Assembly (NCBI GenBank): GCA_018907035.1
Contig: JACCIC010000005.1
Span: forward strand, 575,501 to 639,500
Source: Sycobia sp. Sy_11
Taxonomy: Eukaryota > Arthropoda > Insecta > Hymenoptera > Epichrysomallidae
Length of the DNA: 64,000 bases
Direction of reading: 5' to 3'
Below the pieces are notes generated by a model. That model was not told the DNA's origin and did not search any database. It worked only from the letters and a program-made list of their open reading frames with translations. Positions 1 through 9,682 of this stretch are shown here, piece by piece. The translations under genes and the position numbers were made by a program. The first letter of the stretch is position 1; every line of letters starts with the position of its first letter.

Positions 1-140
1 TTCTATTTTGTAATGTTTCTTGTACATGTAAAAACATAATTTGTGACACTTGTTACATTCAGATAGTCTTGCCAGAAGAATGTATCTGAAATAAATAAAT
101 TTGTATAATATGTTTATAGTATTAATAAATATATATAAAT
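1..140 (-). pseudogene. Partial duplicate of Sfmbt coding exon 2 plus flanking intron
   Basis: This stretch aligns with 46534-46690, which is part of Sfmbt coding exon 2 and the intron before it, in the same orientation. The match includes the block encoding the WQDYLD start of the first MBT repeat and continues past the splice acceptor into intron sequence, so the duplication was at DNA level and not through mRNA. Relative to Sfmbt the copy lacks about 11 bases inside the exon, which shifts the frame, and the first codons after the acceptor are changed. The acceptor AG itself remains. The window begins inside the copy, so its full extent to the left is unknown. I read it as a broken gene fragment, but a larger paralogue outside the window cannot be excluded. 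Confidence 0.75.
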
Positions 141-410
141 AAATTTCAAAAAGCAGTCTATGCAGACTCCGTTTGCGCAATAGTTTTAATAGGTTTTTGG
201 CGATCTAATATATAATATATATCCTGTTTTAGAACTACTTCATCACATCAAGACATTTATAAAAATATATAAAAACGGACTTTTATTTCAAAATAAGTTA
301 AGGGTTCTTTTATTAACTATCAAAAAATTTTGAATACTAAACTTAATAAAGAGATTTTTTCATGCATAATTTTATTATATGAATTTTATTATATTATCTA
401 TTCATATTTT

Positions 411-1152
411 TTAAAACTTATTTTTATCATTTTTTAAATAAAATACATGTATTACAGTGAGTAGAATGTAATAAGCTATACACTTATTCCAGTTCCAGTT
501 TTCATAACCATTCTGGAACACTTCTTGTGGAACCTCTCCGAGTACACTCGTCACAGATTCTTGGATGTTTTCAACAGAGTCAAAATGTTGACATTTATCG
601 AATTTGTTCAAATGAGGGAATAGAAAAAATTCATAAGGTGACATTTCCGATGAATAGGGTGGTTGTAGTAACATAGCGATACCTTTAGCGAAGAAACAAA
701 TAAACATGGTTTTCACTTTGGACTTGCTCATTCCCGATTTTTTGGCCTTGGAGCTCCAGAGGAGAGCCATTGATGGCTTGGTCGTTTAGTTTCGGAGTCA
801 TATTGAAAGAACCAACTTTCATCACCAGTAATAATTCGATCAAGAAGAGTAGGATCACTTTCAACATCCTGTTCGAGACAATCTTGAGCGATGTTCATTC
901 GGTAGGCTTTTTGCTCATCTGAAAGGTTCTTCAGCACCATCTTCGCACACAGCTTTTTCATGGAAAAATCTCCGGTTAAAATCTTTCTAACTGTTTCCCG
1001 GTTAATATTCAACTCGTCAGCCAACATTCGAATGGTTAGTCGCCGGTCTTGACGAACAAGAACGCGAACGCGCTGCGCATTCGCGTTGGTTCGTACTTGA
1101 ATTGGCCTTCCACTCCGCGCTTCGTCTTTGACATTCTTACGAGGTCTCTGTA
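411..1152 (-). mobile_element. Mariner transposase remnant, inactive
   Basis: Minus-strand reading gives consecutive mariner transposase pieces. From 1152 down to 728 there is the SGRP linker, a helix-turn-helix segment (MLADELNI...TVRKIL), the KLCAKMV segment and the first catalytic motif TGDESWF. From 770 down to 411 there is the C-terminal PPYSSEMSPYEFFLF motif. The central part carrying the second catalytic aspartate (normally HDNA) is absent, and the third aspartate is replaced (YEFFLF where the family has D). The frame shifts between the two pieces. This is a decayed D,D34D element. A SINE abuts its 5' side at about 1156. Confidence 0.85.
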
Positions 1153-1155
1153 CGA

Positions 1156-1360
1156 GACCTACGATGGCTCGATCGCTAGAGCGAAGGACTAGTAATTTGG
1201 TGGTCCGAGTTCAAATCGCGGTCTCGGCCGATTGACACAAACACCGCTGTAATAATTTACATATGCTTTATTTACAAACACATCGTAGACCTCCTTCGCT
1301 GATTAGCACCGATATATGGAAGTATAAATAGAGCGACGTTAAATAACATATAAAAAAAGA
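1156..1360 (+). repeat. tRNA-derived SINE, copy 1
   Basis: The 5' part resembles a tRNA. An A-box-like segment lies at 1165-1183 (TGGCTCGATCGCTAGAGCG) and a B-box-like segment at 1207-1218 (GAGTTCAAATCG), spaced as in an internal RNA polymerase III promoter. A unrelated tail of about 120 bases follows and ends in an A-rich run near 1350. The same sequence occurs reversed at 6152-6345 and, truncated, at 39318-39447, which identifies a dispersed family. The element abuts the mariner remnant at 411-1152. Confidence 0.75.
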
Positions 1361-2251
1361 ATTACCTGTACTATTGCTGCTATAGCATAGCGCAAATTTT
1401 AGAAATAATTTTTGTTCTCCAGTCAAAGATCGAGGAACTAAAGAACAACATTCTACACTAAAAATGCCTTGGTGGGCTCGAATTCCTTTTCATGAGTATT
1501 GGAGGTAGCGTCGAGCTTCCACACAATCGTCATCGCCGTGAGCGACTGGCGTCGCTAAAGTACACGATATTTTTTCTGTTACATGAAAAATTCCGTTCCC
1601 GATTAAATAATCATTGCGCAGCATTCGATCATCGCATGAATTAATAATTTGTATATACCCTTTGCTGATAATACAAGTATTTTCAACGTTTGATTACATT
1701 CTATACAATAATCATAAGGGATAGAATGAGAGGATAATTTTGCAAAATTCATTGAATAAAGTAATGACACACGCGATGTAAATAATTTCTGATTATGGAT
1801 TGAAAGGATCATAAATGAGCAAGTTTAATAAAACAGTATATAATTCTAGACCTAATGTAATATGGAGACACATATAATTTTACATGCATTTATTAATAAA
1901 TTTATTCGTCCTTCTCTAGAAGTCTTCTTTTTCTCCGTGCTTTTAACGTGTCTCTGCACATAAAGAAAGTGACTTGAAGATTGAAAAACAGTTCTGCAAC
2001 TTCTTAATTGAAATAAGTTCGCTGTTCTTAAGAATATATTGAATTCAAACGTAGTTTAAATAAGTATAATAACATCAATTGATTTTAATAAAGTAGTTTT
2101 AATTAAATAATATAATTCTTTTTGAGTATTATAAAAAATATTTTAATATTACTTTAAAGTTAATAATTTTGGTTAATGAAGAAAAAAAATCTAATTTTTT
2201 CTATTCGACTTAATTTATGTTTCGTAATTAATTTATATTCAAATTTCATTA

Positions 2252-2253
<2 letters not shown>
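1361..2253. other. AT-rich stretch without recognised genes
   Basis: I see only short open frames with no family resemblance, and a slightly more GC-rich patch at 1440-1580. No splice-consistent exons or repeats were recognised. Confidence 0.5.

Positions 2254-2312
<59 letters not shown>
2254..2312. repeat. (TA)n microsatellite
   Basis: Nearly perfect alternating TA of about 59 bases. Confidence 0.95.
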
Positions 2313-2317
<5 letters not shown>

Positions 2318-4720
2318 CAAGAAATATAATCTAATATTTATTAAAAATTTATCAGAATCTTCTGCTCGAAATAATGAAATATATTTAATCGAAAATGTGA
2401 AATATTATGTGAAGTGAAATTAGAAAAACATATGTCGAACCTCAATGTAAACGTTCAAAGAAATAAATATTGTTCTGATACGCAGCTTATTTCAGCCCGG
2501 GCTAGGGTTGATTTGTATGCAATTGATGGCCTCTCTGGTAGCTCCTCTAGGGTTGATGCTATCGTCAATCCGAGATCGCACTTTTACTCTAATTGAGATA
2601 TGTTATCACCGTTGATTTTTATAAGAATCCAGTATTTATGGAAACATGATGCGGGGTATGAGATTCATCCTTTGTCCATTCATTGAGCTGCGGAAACGGA
2701 ATGTGGTTAGTTGTGATTGCTTCTACGTGTTTTTACACTTGAGAAAAGAAAGATTATAAGAATTTTCAAAAATTGATATTTTTCTTCAGTAGTATGATAA
2801 TTCGCTATGTACGATGACTCGGCCAGTAGACTTCCTTCCATGGATCGCCGGACGATAACAAGATATTATATTGGCACTAAAACAAAGCAAGATGCAAATA
2901 AAGTTAATTAAATAATACATATTGGAAATTCGTCTTCATGGTATCTTCCAATGAAAACATAAAATATCCCAGGCCACACAACAGAACCATATAGCAATTT
3001 ACCTCTTCTTTTAAATTTGAAATAGAAAAATAAGTACTATGGAAATTGCACATTTTTCACTAAATCATAAAAAATATTATAGAGATTCATATTTAGTAAA
3101 TGGATATGAGAGTAGAGTTTTCAATAATTTAATCTTAGTTTTTATTGTGTTCCGAGACCAAATGGAAAATTTGTAAAAAAGGATCATTTGTTGTTAACTT
3201 CGAAAAATTAAATTTGTTTATAGCGTGGTAAAAAATTTAAAAAATTAGAAACATTACGAAAAGAGAAAAAGGTGTTTACTGTATTTTAAAAGTGATTATT
3301 TTTTCTTGATAAGATATAATATATAAAATATAAATAAAGTTGTATTAAAGTGATTTTATAATTTCATATCTTTCCATATTTTATTACAGATGTATGAAAA
3401 AGAATCTTAAAAAATGCAATCCCTTTTTGAAATTTACTTGGTGATCATAAGAAAATAAGATAAAAACCAAAATAGTAAACATGTGATAGTAAAAATATGA
3501 GAAAATATAACATCAAGGGAAAAAAAATTAAAATCATAGAAACGATGCACAAGCGTTAAATAGTCGTAGTAGGAAGTCATTTGTGAAAAAAAAACAGATG
3601 TATGAAATACTATGAATTAAAATAATTGAATGTCAATAATAAGCATTTTTTAGAAACTATATCTGTAAAATTTGTAAAATCTGCAAGTAAATCGAGACTC
3701 ATTAATTCCGAGTTTCATAAAACAACATATATAATAAAAATCAATTAAGCATTAAGGCTGCTTTTTAGATCTTTTGAGCCTTTAAGTATAATAATCGAAA
3801 TTTTACAAAAAGACTCGTAATCAATTCAAAAATTTCACACTAAAGAATACAGAAAATAGAGTAATTTTGACCTATGTAAACTTAAATCAAAAAATTTAAT
3901 GTAGATTTTTAGCGTTTGTTTTCAATTTTTAAATATCAAACATTGACACAGAATTTTTTTTCCATATCATAAGTATATTAGTCAAAGTTTAAAAACTGCA
4001 TTACCCTGGCCAACTGAGAAAGAAATATCCAGAAATTTAAAAATGTTTGAGTTGTTTTAGAGTGTACAAAAATTTACATACGAAAACCTGCAAGCCTCTG
4101 TTGGTAAACCATAACTTATACTTTATACAAATCTTCGAATACCTGTAAAGTAGTGGCAGGTAGTCATAGTAATCATATAATTAATAGCTGGTGATTGTGT
4201 GATGGTGAACCGTGGATTTTTAATCGATGTTATGTATGTACTAAATCAATGACAATGCATTAAATTTCCCTTTATGAAAGAAAATAATTAATTTAGAAAA
4301 TAAGAATCATTTTTATCTTCTACAATAAAAACACCTCGTGTCCACGTTGAAAAGTCGCATCACGAAATCAAAACATTCCAAATTCTTGAATCAGTTATGC
4401 TTACGACGCTGCTACCAATCATCAACGATGTTCACAATAATTTGTGGAACAATAAATATGATAGAATCCATATTTACCGATAAAAAATTGTTGTATGTGA
4501 ATTGAATCAATAAATATTTATTTTTTTAACTTATTTGTATTTTTACATAGTTTAATAAAATAATGCATAATAGTTTTGAAACGTCGTTCTATTAAACTTT
4601 GTAAAGATTCATACAATTCTTTTACTATAAAAGGCTAGATTATTAGTTAATAATAAACCAAATACTTAAGATTTTATATATGATATTATATTTATATTTT
4701 GTATATGATATTTGTACGTT
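2313..4720. other. AT-rich stretch without recognised genes
   Basis: Long gene-poor region. The open frame at 2414-2596 (60 codons) has no recognisable motif and no paralogue in the window. Nothing else rises above background. Confidence 0.5.
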
Positions 4721-4724
4721 GTAC

Positions 4725-4880
4725 GCGGAGGTTTCCCCTTAATAGGGTCCCCTCCAAATTTAGGATGAGGCGCGGAACAGGTAATAATAATCACACGAAC
4801 ACTTTCGAGCCGAATATAAATTTATCGGCTCGTATGGTGGGGGAAAGCCTTCAAGGCATAAAACCACCACCCGATGAAAT
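4725..4880 (+). repeat. Structured repeat with two hairpins, copy A
   Basis: About 150 bases homologous to the reverse complement of 9466-9600. Two stem-loops are visible. The first pairs 4806-4813 (CGAGCCGA) with 4825-4832 (TCGGCTCG). The second pairs the GGTGG at 4836-4840 with a CCACC at 4864-4871 and encloses a small GCC...GGC stem. In copy B the first stem has different bases that still pair. The 61-codon open frame here (4699-4884) is probably incidental. It looks like part of a mobile element or a folded RNA; the type is not identified. Confidence 0.55.
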
Positions 4881-5679
4881 TTGATTAAATTGATTTGAAA
4901 TTATAAAGTGAATTATTAAATGTTTAATTTAATAATAAAAATTCTGTATATTATAACGCTTTTATAACAATACTCGAAGCGAACTGATTGAAGGAGAATA
5001 CGATAATGAAAGAAGAGCGCGCCGAGCTTACTTTAACTGACAAACGCCAACCGTCCTTTATTTTTTCTTTCTAACATTATTCGGCGCCCTTTCCTCTGTA
5101 TCTTCTTCTCCTACATAAACGATGCGCGAAACAAATGCGCATCGTCTCACATACATCTAACATGCAACTTATGGCCGGCCGGCACATACATACATTTACA
5201 CTCGGACTATATACGTGTTATTTCAGGGGCTTTCATTGCCACTGAACAATATTATAATAAATAACGATAAACTGTGATATCTAAAACAAACGGCATACGA
5301 TTGGTAATAATGGTATAATAATAATTGATAGTAATGATAAGCTTTTATTCACCCGAACTTCACACATATGTGCGCACGCTTCAACACGGTGCAACGAATT
5401 GGCGACAAAGAACCAAATGGCAAGCGCTACGATCGGTGGCGCAACTGTAGTATACAACTATAAGCCTACAGAAAAGGATGCAAAAACATTACTTATATTA
5501 ATTTTATATTTCAGTTCTCAGCAAAGTTGCCCTATTTAATATAAATTTCATCCTTTTTATAAATATAATTTAACAATAATCTGGTAATACATAAATACAT
5601 ATATAACGATACCACGCTAAACTTAATATTTTACTTTTTCTCAGAATCGATGTAGACAGTGTAGCATGAATATAAATGT
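4881..5679. other. Intergenic stretch without recognised genes
   Basis: AT-rich with a more GC-rich patch at 5015-5240 that includes a GGCCGGCCGG-like run near 5175. No coding or repeat family was recognised. Confidence 0.45.
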
Positions 5680-6025
5680 TTACGTAAAAGGTCTGCTGGA
5701 AAGGCTTAATTCTTTACGCACCCCTGTGCAATAGAACTTTTTCCCCTCGAGTAATATTATAATATAACTTTACTAGCTTCGTTCGAGTAAAAATAAGTCA
5801 TCGATAAAATACCGCGAGCATCGGCTCGACCGCTTCTCATTGTTTATGCGCATTTCATACTAGCTGAATTACAGACATATAGAGGATGTACAAAGGGTTG
5901 AAAGCGTGGGTAGTGCTCATATATTGAATAAAAAATATGTATCTATGTAGAGAAATTTTCTGTGGACGGAAATAAAGCAACCGCGGAGTATTATGAATTC
6001 TTAAGTCTAAAGACATCCCTCTTCC
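5680..6025 (+). promoter_or_regulatory. Orphan copy of the odorant receptor upstream block (copy 1)
   Basis: Non-coding sequence homologous to 17290-17660 and 27445-27690, the blocks upstream of the two receptor genes. Shared landmarks, in order, are a CACCCCT motif after an ATTCTTTA-like run, a TTCG...AAAATA segment, the string TTTATGCGCATTT followed by TAGCTG and TTACA, and ATTATGAATTC near 5990. No receptor exon follows within several kilobases, so this may be what is left of a lost third gene. A regulatory role is inferred from position only. The 61-codon minus-strand frame inside it is not conserved in the other copies. Confidence 0.5.
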
Positions 6026-6151
6026 TCCACAATTTATCATATCGACTATAAAAGTTTTATTCCTCTGTAAGAGTTTTAAACAATATTAGAGAATAAAAGG
6101 TTTTCTGCATTTTTCCTCTCAAAGATAAACTTAATTTCATTTTTTTTTATG

Positions 6152-6345
6152 TTATTTAACATCGCTCTATTTATCCTTCTAAATACCGGTGCTAATCAGC
6201 GACGGAGGTCTACGATGTGTTTGTAAACAAAGCACATGTAAATTATTACAGCGGTGCCTGTGTCAGTCGGCCGAGACCGGGATTTGAACTCGGATCACCG
6301 AGTTACTAGTCCTTCGCTCTAGCGATCGAGCTATTGTAGGCCTCA
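6152..6345 (-). repeat. tRNA-derived SINE, copy 2
   Basis: Reverse-complement copy of the SINE at 1156-1360, nearly full length. Its B-box (GAGTTCAAATCCC on the minus strand, near 6270) and A-box (TAGCTCGATCGCTAGAGCG, near 6315-6335) are closer to the tRNA consensus than in copy 1. The tail ends in a T-run on the plus strand at about 6140-6150, which is an A-run in SINE orientation. Confidence 0.75.
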
Positions 6346-6944
6346 AATTTTTTAATTTACATTAAACATTTATGATGTAAGATCTGTGTGAAATTTCCAA
6401 TACAATCGTACAGTAAAATTTCCATGTAAGCTTTGACATCATTGTCATAATTGGCAGTGCAGGAGTTTTACCATAGAGATCTTTATAGTCGTTAAAAGGC
6501 GCATTTTTAATTTCACAAAATTCTCTCCCACCTACAGATAACACATAGCTCGTTCAATAATTCTAATCGAGTTTCTCTTGTACCTGTAAAACACAACAAA
6601 TATATTCAAATAAATTAATACGCAACTCTTTCATTGAAATTTCAAATAAGTTTAGTCAAATTTGTAGGTAATTTATTTTCTTGGCAAGTAATTTATTTAG
6701 GTTGAGTATCTGACCTTTATATGGGATTTAGTTGGTACTTATATGAGTTTTCTATATTTTTACATTTCTTTCAATAGCATACTGGTATATAGTTCAATAT
6801 TTTAAAGGACGCAGAAATAATAAAATAATTATGTATGCTACATTTTAAATCCTGTTCTTAAAGTATGTCTATATAGACAGGAGATCTTAGGCAACCTGGC
6901 GAGTGACATGAAGTTCCGCAAAGTACTACGTGTGGCAATCACGC
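6346..6944. other. Intergenic stretch with an unassigned coding-like frame
   Basis: A minus-strand frame at 6362-6544 reads like a protein fragment (GGREFCEIKNAPFNDYKDLYG...) and is preceded on the minus strand by a TTTTACAG acceptor-like run near 6590. I do not recognise the family, and no partner exon was found. Otherwise AT-rich. Confidence 0.3.
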
Positions 6945-7030
6945 ACTGGCAGATGCATACCTCCATACATATCTCTCCCATTTTAACACTCCCTCTCTAT
7001 GTGTGATATATGCGAAATAAGTTAAATGTA
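6945..7030 (-). repeat. Flank shared with the mariner at 33835-34993
   Basis: The 85 bases next to the terminal repeat of the deleted mariner at 7031 match, in reverse complement, the 90 bases that follow the related mariner at 34994-35085 (ATACATTTA, CTTATTTCGCATA, the GAGA-like run, AATGGGAGAGATATGTAT). The homology therefore extends beyond the transposon. Confidence 0.7.
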
Positions 7031-7660
7031 TTACGAGGCGAACTTAGTTTTCGACTTTTTTTAACTGAAAAAGGAGATTTATAATGGGAAATGGATACAT
7101 GTTAGCTTAATCAAAATATTTTCCGACATTTTCTACTACTTTTTCCCATCTTTTTGACAATATGGCGATACCGTGGCGAAAGAATGATGACGGTTTCGAG
7201 GCGATCCAATCATTCACAAATTCTCGCACTTCTTGAACATGTCGGAAGTTCGTATCAACGAGGTCGTGCTGTATCAATTTCACGACAGTGCGATCTTGTA
7301 TCGATTCATAATGGCACTTTCGATCAAATCATGTCATATCCATTTTCCTTCTTTATGAATCTTTCCCATCGCATGCAAGCGTTTGTCAACTAATCTGTCA
7401 CTGACTCCTAATTTATTAGCGAGTTCTTTCTGCGTCTGAGCTGAGTTTTCGTCCAGTAATGCTTGCAATTCACTATGTTCAAACTTTTTCCGTTGTCCAG
7501 AACGTTCTTTATCATTAACATCAGTATCTTCACTTCTAAACCTCTGAAACCACTTTTTACATGTTGTAAGCGATGGGGCTTGTTCGCCAGAACAATCGAT
7601 AAGTTTCTGCTACACTTTTCTTCAAATCATAATAGTGTAAAAGGACATATCTGGTCGACA
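7031..7660 (-). mobile_element. Internally deleted mariner (same family as 33835-34993)
   Basis: The left end is a mariner terminal repeat flanked by TA (7029-7030): TTACGAGGCGAACTTAGTTT, against TTAGGAGGCGAACTTAGTTT in the relative at 33835. The interior matches the minus strand of that relative, but about 400 bases are missing. At about 7290-7300 the segment matching 34320-34360 joins directly to the segment matching 34770-34800. The 5' end, which would lie near 7660, is truncated and abuts retrotransposon sequence. It has no coding capacity. Confidence 0.75.
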
Positions 7661-7794
7661 AGCTAATGCCCGGTCGACAAGCATTCATAGCATAATATAT
7701 GCTTCTTTGCTATGTTCCATCGTTTGCTAATGGATTTCCGGATAAAATATGCACACTCCGATGGGACATGAACTCCGCGCTCGCATATTTTACA

Positions 7795-8471
7795 TTATTT
7801 GTTATCTAAATTACGCTTATTTCTAAACGATAAATCATGGTTAGCTACACAAACTTTTTTTGAAGAGTGCGCTTCTCTTCTTGGCATTACGCATTCACTA
7901 TATGTAGTTACATAAATATCATTATCAAACAGACTGGCCGCGGTAGCTAACTCAGCTTCTTGATAGAGAAAATCACTCAGTTTTTCTAAATTCGATTTTT
8001 CCTCGAACAAATCAGCGGCTTGGCGATTATATGCATATTTTAAAGCGGACGGTAACTTGTTTCCAATGGATCATATTAAATCTAGACTGTACAAATAGCC
8101 CATCAATTTAAAAGATTTAAAGACTGTAGTCGCGTTCTTCAACTTTGTCGCAAATCTAACTAAACTAATTTTTCCCGATTCAAGATCTGGTAATAATTTT
8201 AAATTTAAATCTACAAAAATGTTCTTAGCTACAATCTTTTTATTACTGTAGTGAAGTTTAAGAGTACGCATGATTATAGCAGGATCACGGCTAGTATAGC
8301 TTCACCTAGTAGAGCTGCACCTTTTAACGCGCTTAATAATCGCGCAACGTTCTCGCGATCGCTATACTCTCCGAGCTCGGACGAGAACTCAAAAGCTTTT
8401 TTAAATTGAAACCACTCTAAGAGCTCACCAGTAAACGACGGCAAATTTTTGGAACTTCTCAATATTTTCTA
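7795..8471 (-). pseudogene. BEL/Pao-type retrotransposon gag relic
   Basis: Three minus-strand segments follow one another in gag order. 8462-8274 has LPSFTGELLEWFQFKKAFE, the start of the DUF1759-type gag domain. 8271-8071 has TLKLHY...LLPDLESGKISLVRFATKLKNA. 8010-7795 has the ADLFEEKSNLEKLSDFL-type continuation. A frameshift near 8272 and an in-frame TGA at about 8066 break the frame. Protease, reverse transcriptase and integrase are absent. The family identification rests on gag motifs only. Confidence 0.65.
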
Positions 8472-8545
8472 AAAGCTATAATGCGACCTATCTGATTATA
8501 AGTTCGCAAAATAGCTCTTTTAAAGAAAATATTGAGAAGCTCCCG
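8453..8545. repeat. Inverted duplication at the gag relic start
   Basis: The run CTTCTCAATATTTTCT at 8455-8470 recurs in inverted form as AGAAAATATTGAGAAG at 8524-8539, with AAAAG/CTTTT extending the arms inward. Arms are about 22 bases with a spacer of about 40. It sits exactly where the gag homology stops and may record the rearrangement that truncated the element. Confidence 0.6.
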
Positions 8546-9465
8546 TCACAGTACGGATCATTGCTTTTAGGAAACATAATCTTTTAACCTCTTTCGAAAA
8601 CAACAAGAATTTTTCCGTAGCAAGTATTCGGACACCTTATTTGTGATACCGTATAAAAGCAATTTAAAGAAAAATTCTTGAATTTTTCCGTCACGGCACG
8701 GATCAATTATACACCTTAGTTGTACAAATAATTCGGCCTATAACAAGAGTTCGCTCGCGATCATTTCTTTCAATTCTATTCAACTTTCATTCTCTTTTAA
8801 TGAAAGATCGAACTCAAGTTAATTTTAATATTATCTAAAAGCAACGAATAGCTATAATTTCCCGGTCTCTGCTGTACATTAATTTTACATAAATATATCG
8901 CCACATTATTGTCGCATGCGGAGCCGCTTTGTCCGAGATTAGTCATCTTGCGAGATCACATTACATTTTTTTTCGGACACCGGAACCCATAATATCAAAC
9001 GTCTTAATTATTTAACTTAAGATTACGCCGAATGTATAAATCTACTATTAAGATTAAAAGGAAACTTCTTAAAATTTACAATGTTTAGTGGTGAATTCAG
9101 TCCATGGCATCTATTTTGCAATATAATAAAGTACGGTTGTTTGTGTATGTGTATGTGCCGGCCGGCAATAGTAAGTATGAATCGTATGTGATATATGTGT
9201 GAGTCGATGCTCGCTTCTTTGCTTTCGTGTATCGGCTCGCATGCAAAAATTGAGGAGAGTGCGGCGGGTGGTGGGGCGTAGCGGTGGTGCGGCGGTCCAC
9301 GTTATGTGCGACCTGAGATGAAAAAAAAAGAAGACTTCACTTGAGTTCGATATTCCGTTCGAGTGATCACGGCTTAAAATTAATCTCGTCGCGCTCTTCA
9401 ATATTTTAAATTCTTATTTTTCGGAATTAATTTCCAATATTCAAGTTTATAACAATAAACATTCT
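8546..9465. other. Probable retrotransposon leader; no intact gene
   Basis: This lies on the 5' side of the minus-strand gag relic and may hold its leader or terminal repeat, but I could not define ends. Two related short segments (CCGTCACAGTACGGATCA near 8554, CCGTCACGGCACGGATCA near 8688) form an imperfect direct repeat. The minus-strand open frames at 9097-9401 (67 and 96 codons) look like low-complexity read-through, not genes. Confidence 0.35.
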
Positions 9466-9600
9466 TCTGGTGGGGGTTTTCTGCCTACAGACTTTCCCCC
9501 ACCGTATGAGCCAATAAATTTACGTTTTGGCTCAAAGTGTTTATTATTTTTTAACGTCCTGCACCTTATCCTTAAACGGGAGAAAACCGTCCAAAGGGGA
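9466..9600 (-). repeat. Structured repeat with two hairpins, copy B
   Basis: Reverse-complement homologue of 4725-4880. Stem 1 pairs TGAGCCAA (9507-9514) with TTGGCTCA (9527-9534). Stem 2 pairs GGTGGGGG (9469-9476) with CCCCCACC (9496-9503). Relative to copy A, stem 1 differs at two base pairs, and in both cases the partner base has changed too (T-A against C-G, A-T against G-C), so pairing is kept. No coding potential is shared by the two copies. Confidence 0.55.
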
Positions 9601-9682
9601 ATTCTTCAATACATAGTACATACAACGATTCAAACTTTTATATAATAATATATACGAATATATTTCATTTGTATCGCATTAT

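Noticed and set aside
1161..1231. Possible functional tRNA gene
   Set aside because: The tRNA-like head lacks a convincing complete cloverleaf, is repeated with a common non-tRNA tail and varies between copies, so it is a SINE.
9097..9401. Overlapping minus-strand frames of 67 and 96 codons
   Set aside because: Low-complexity composition, no motif, and no splice or homology support.
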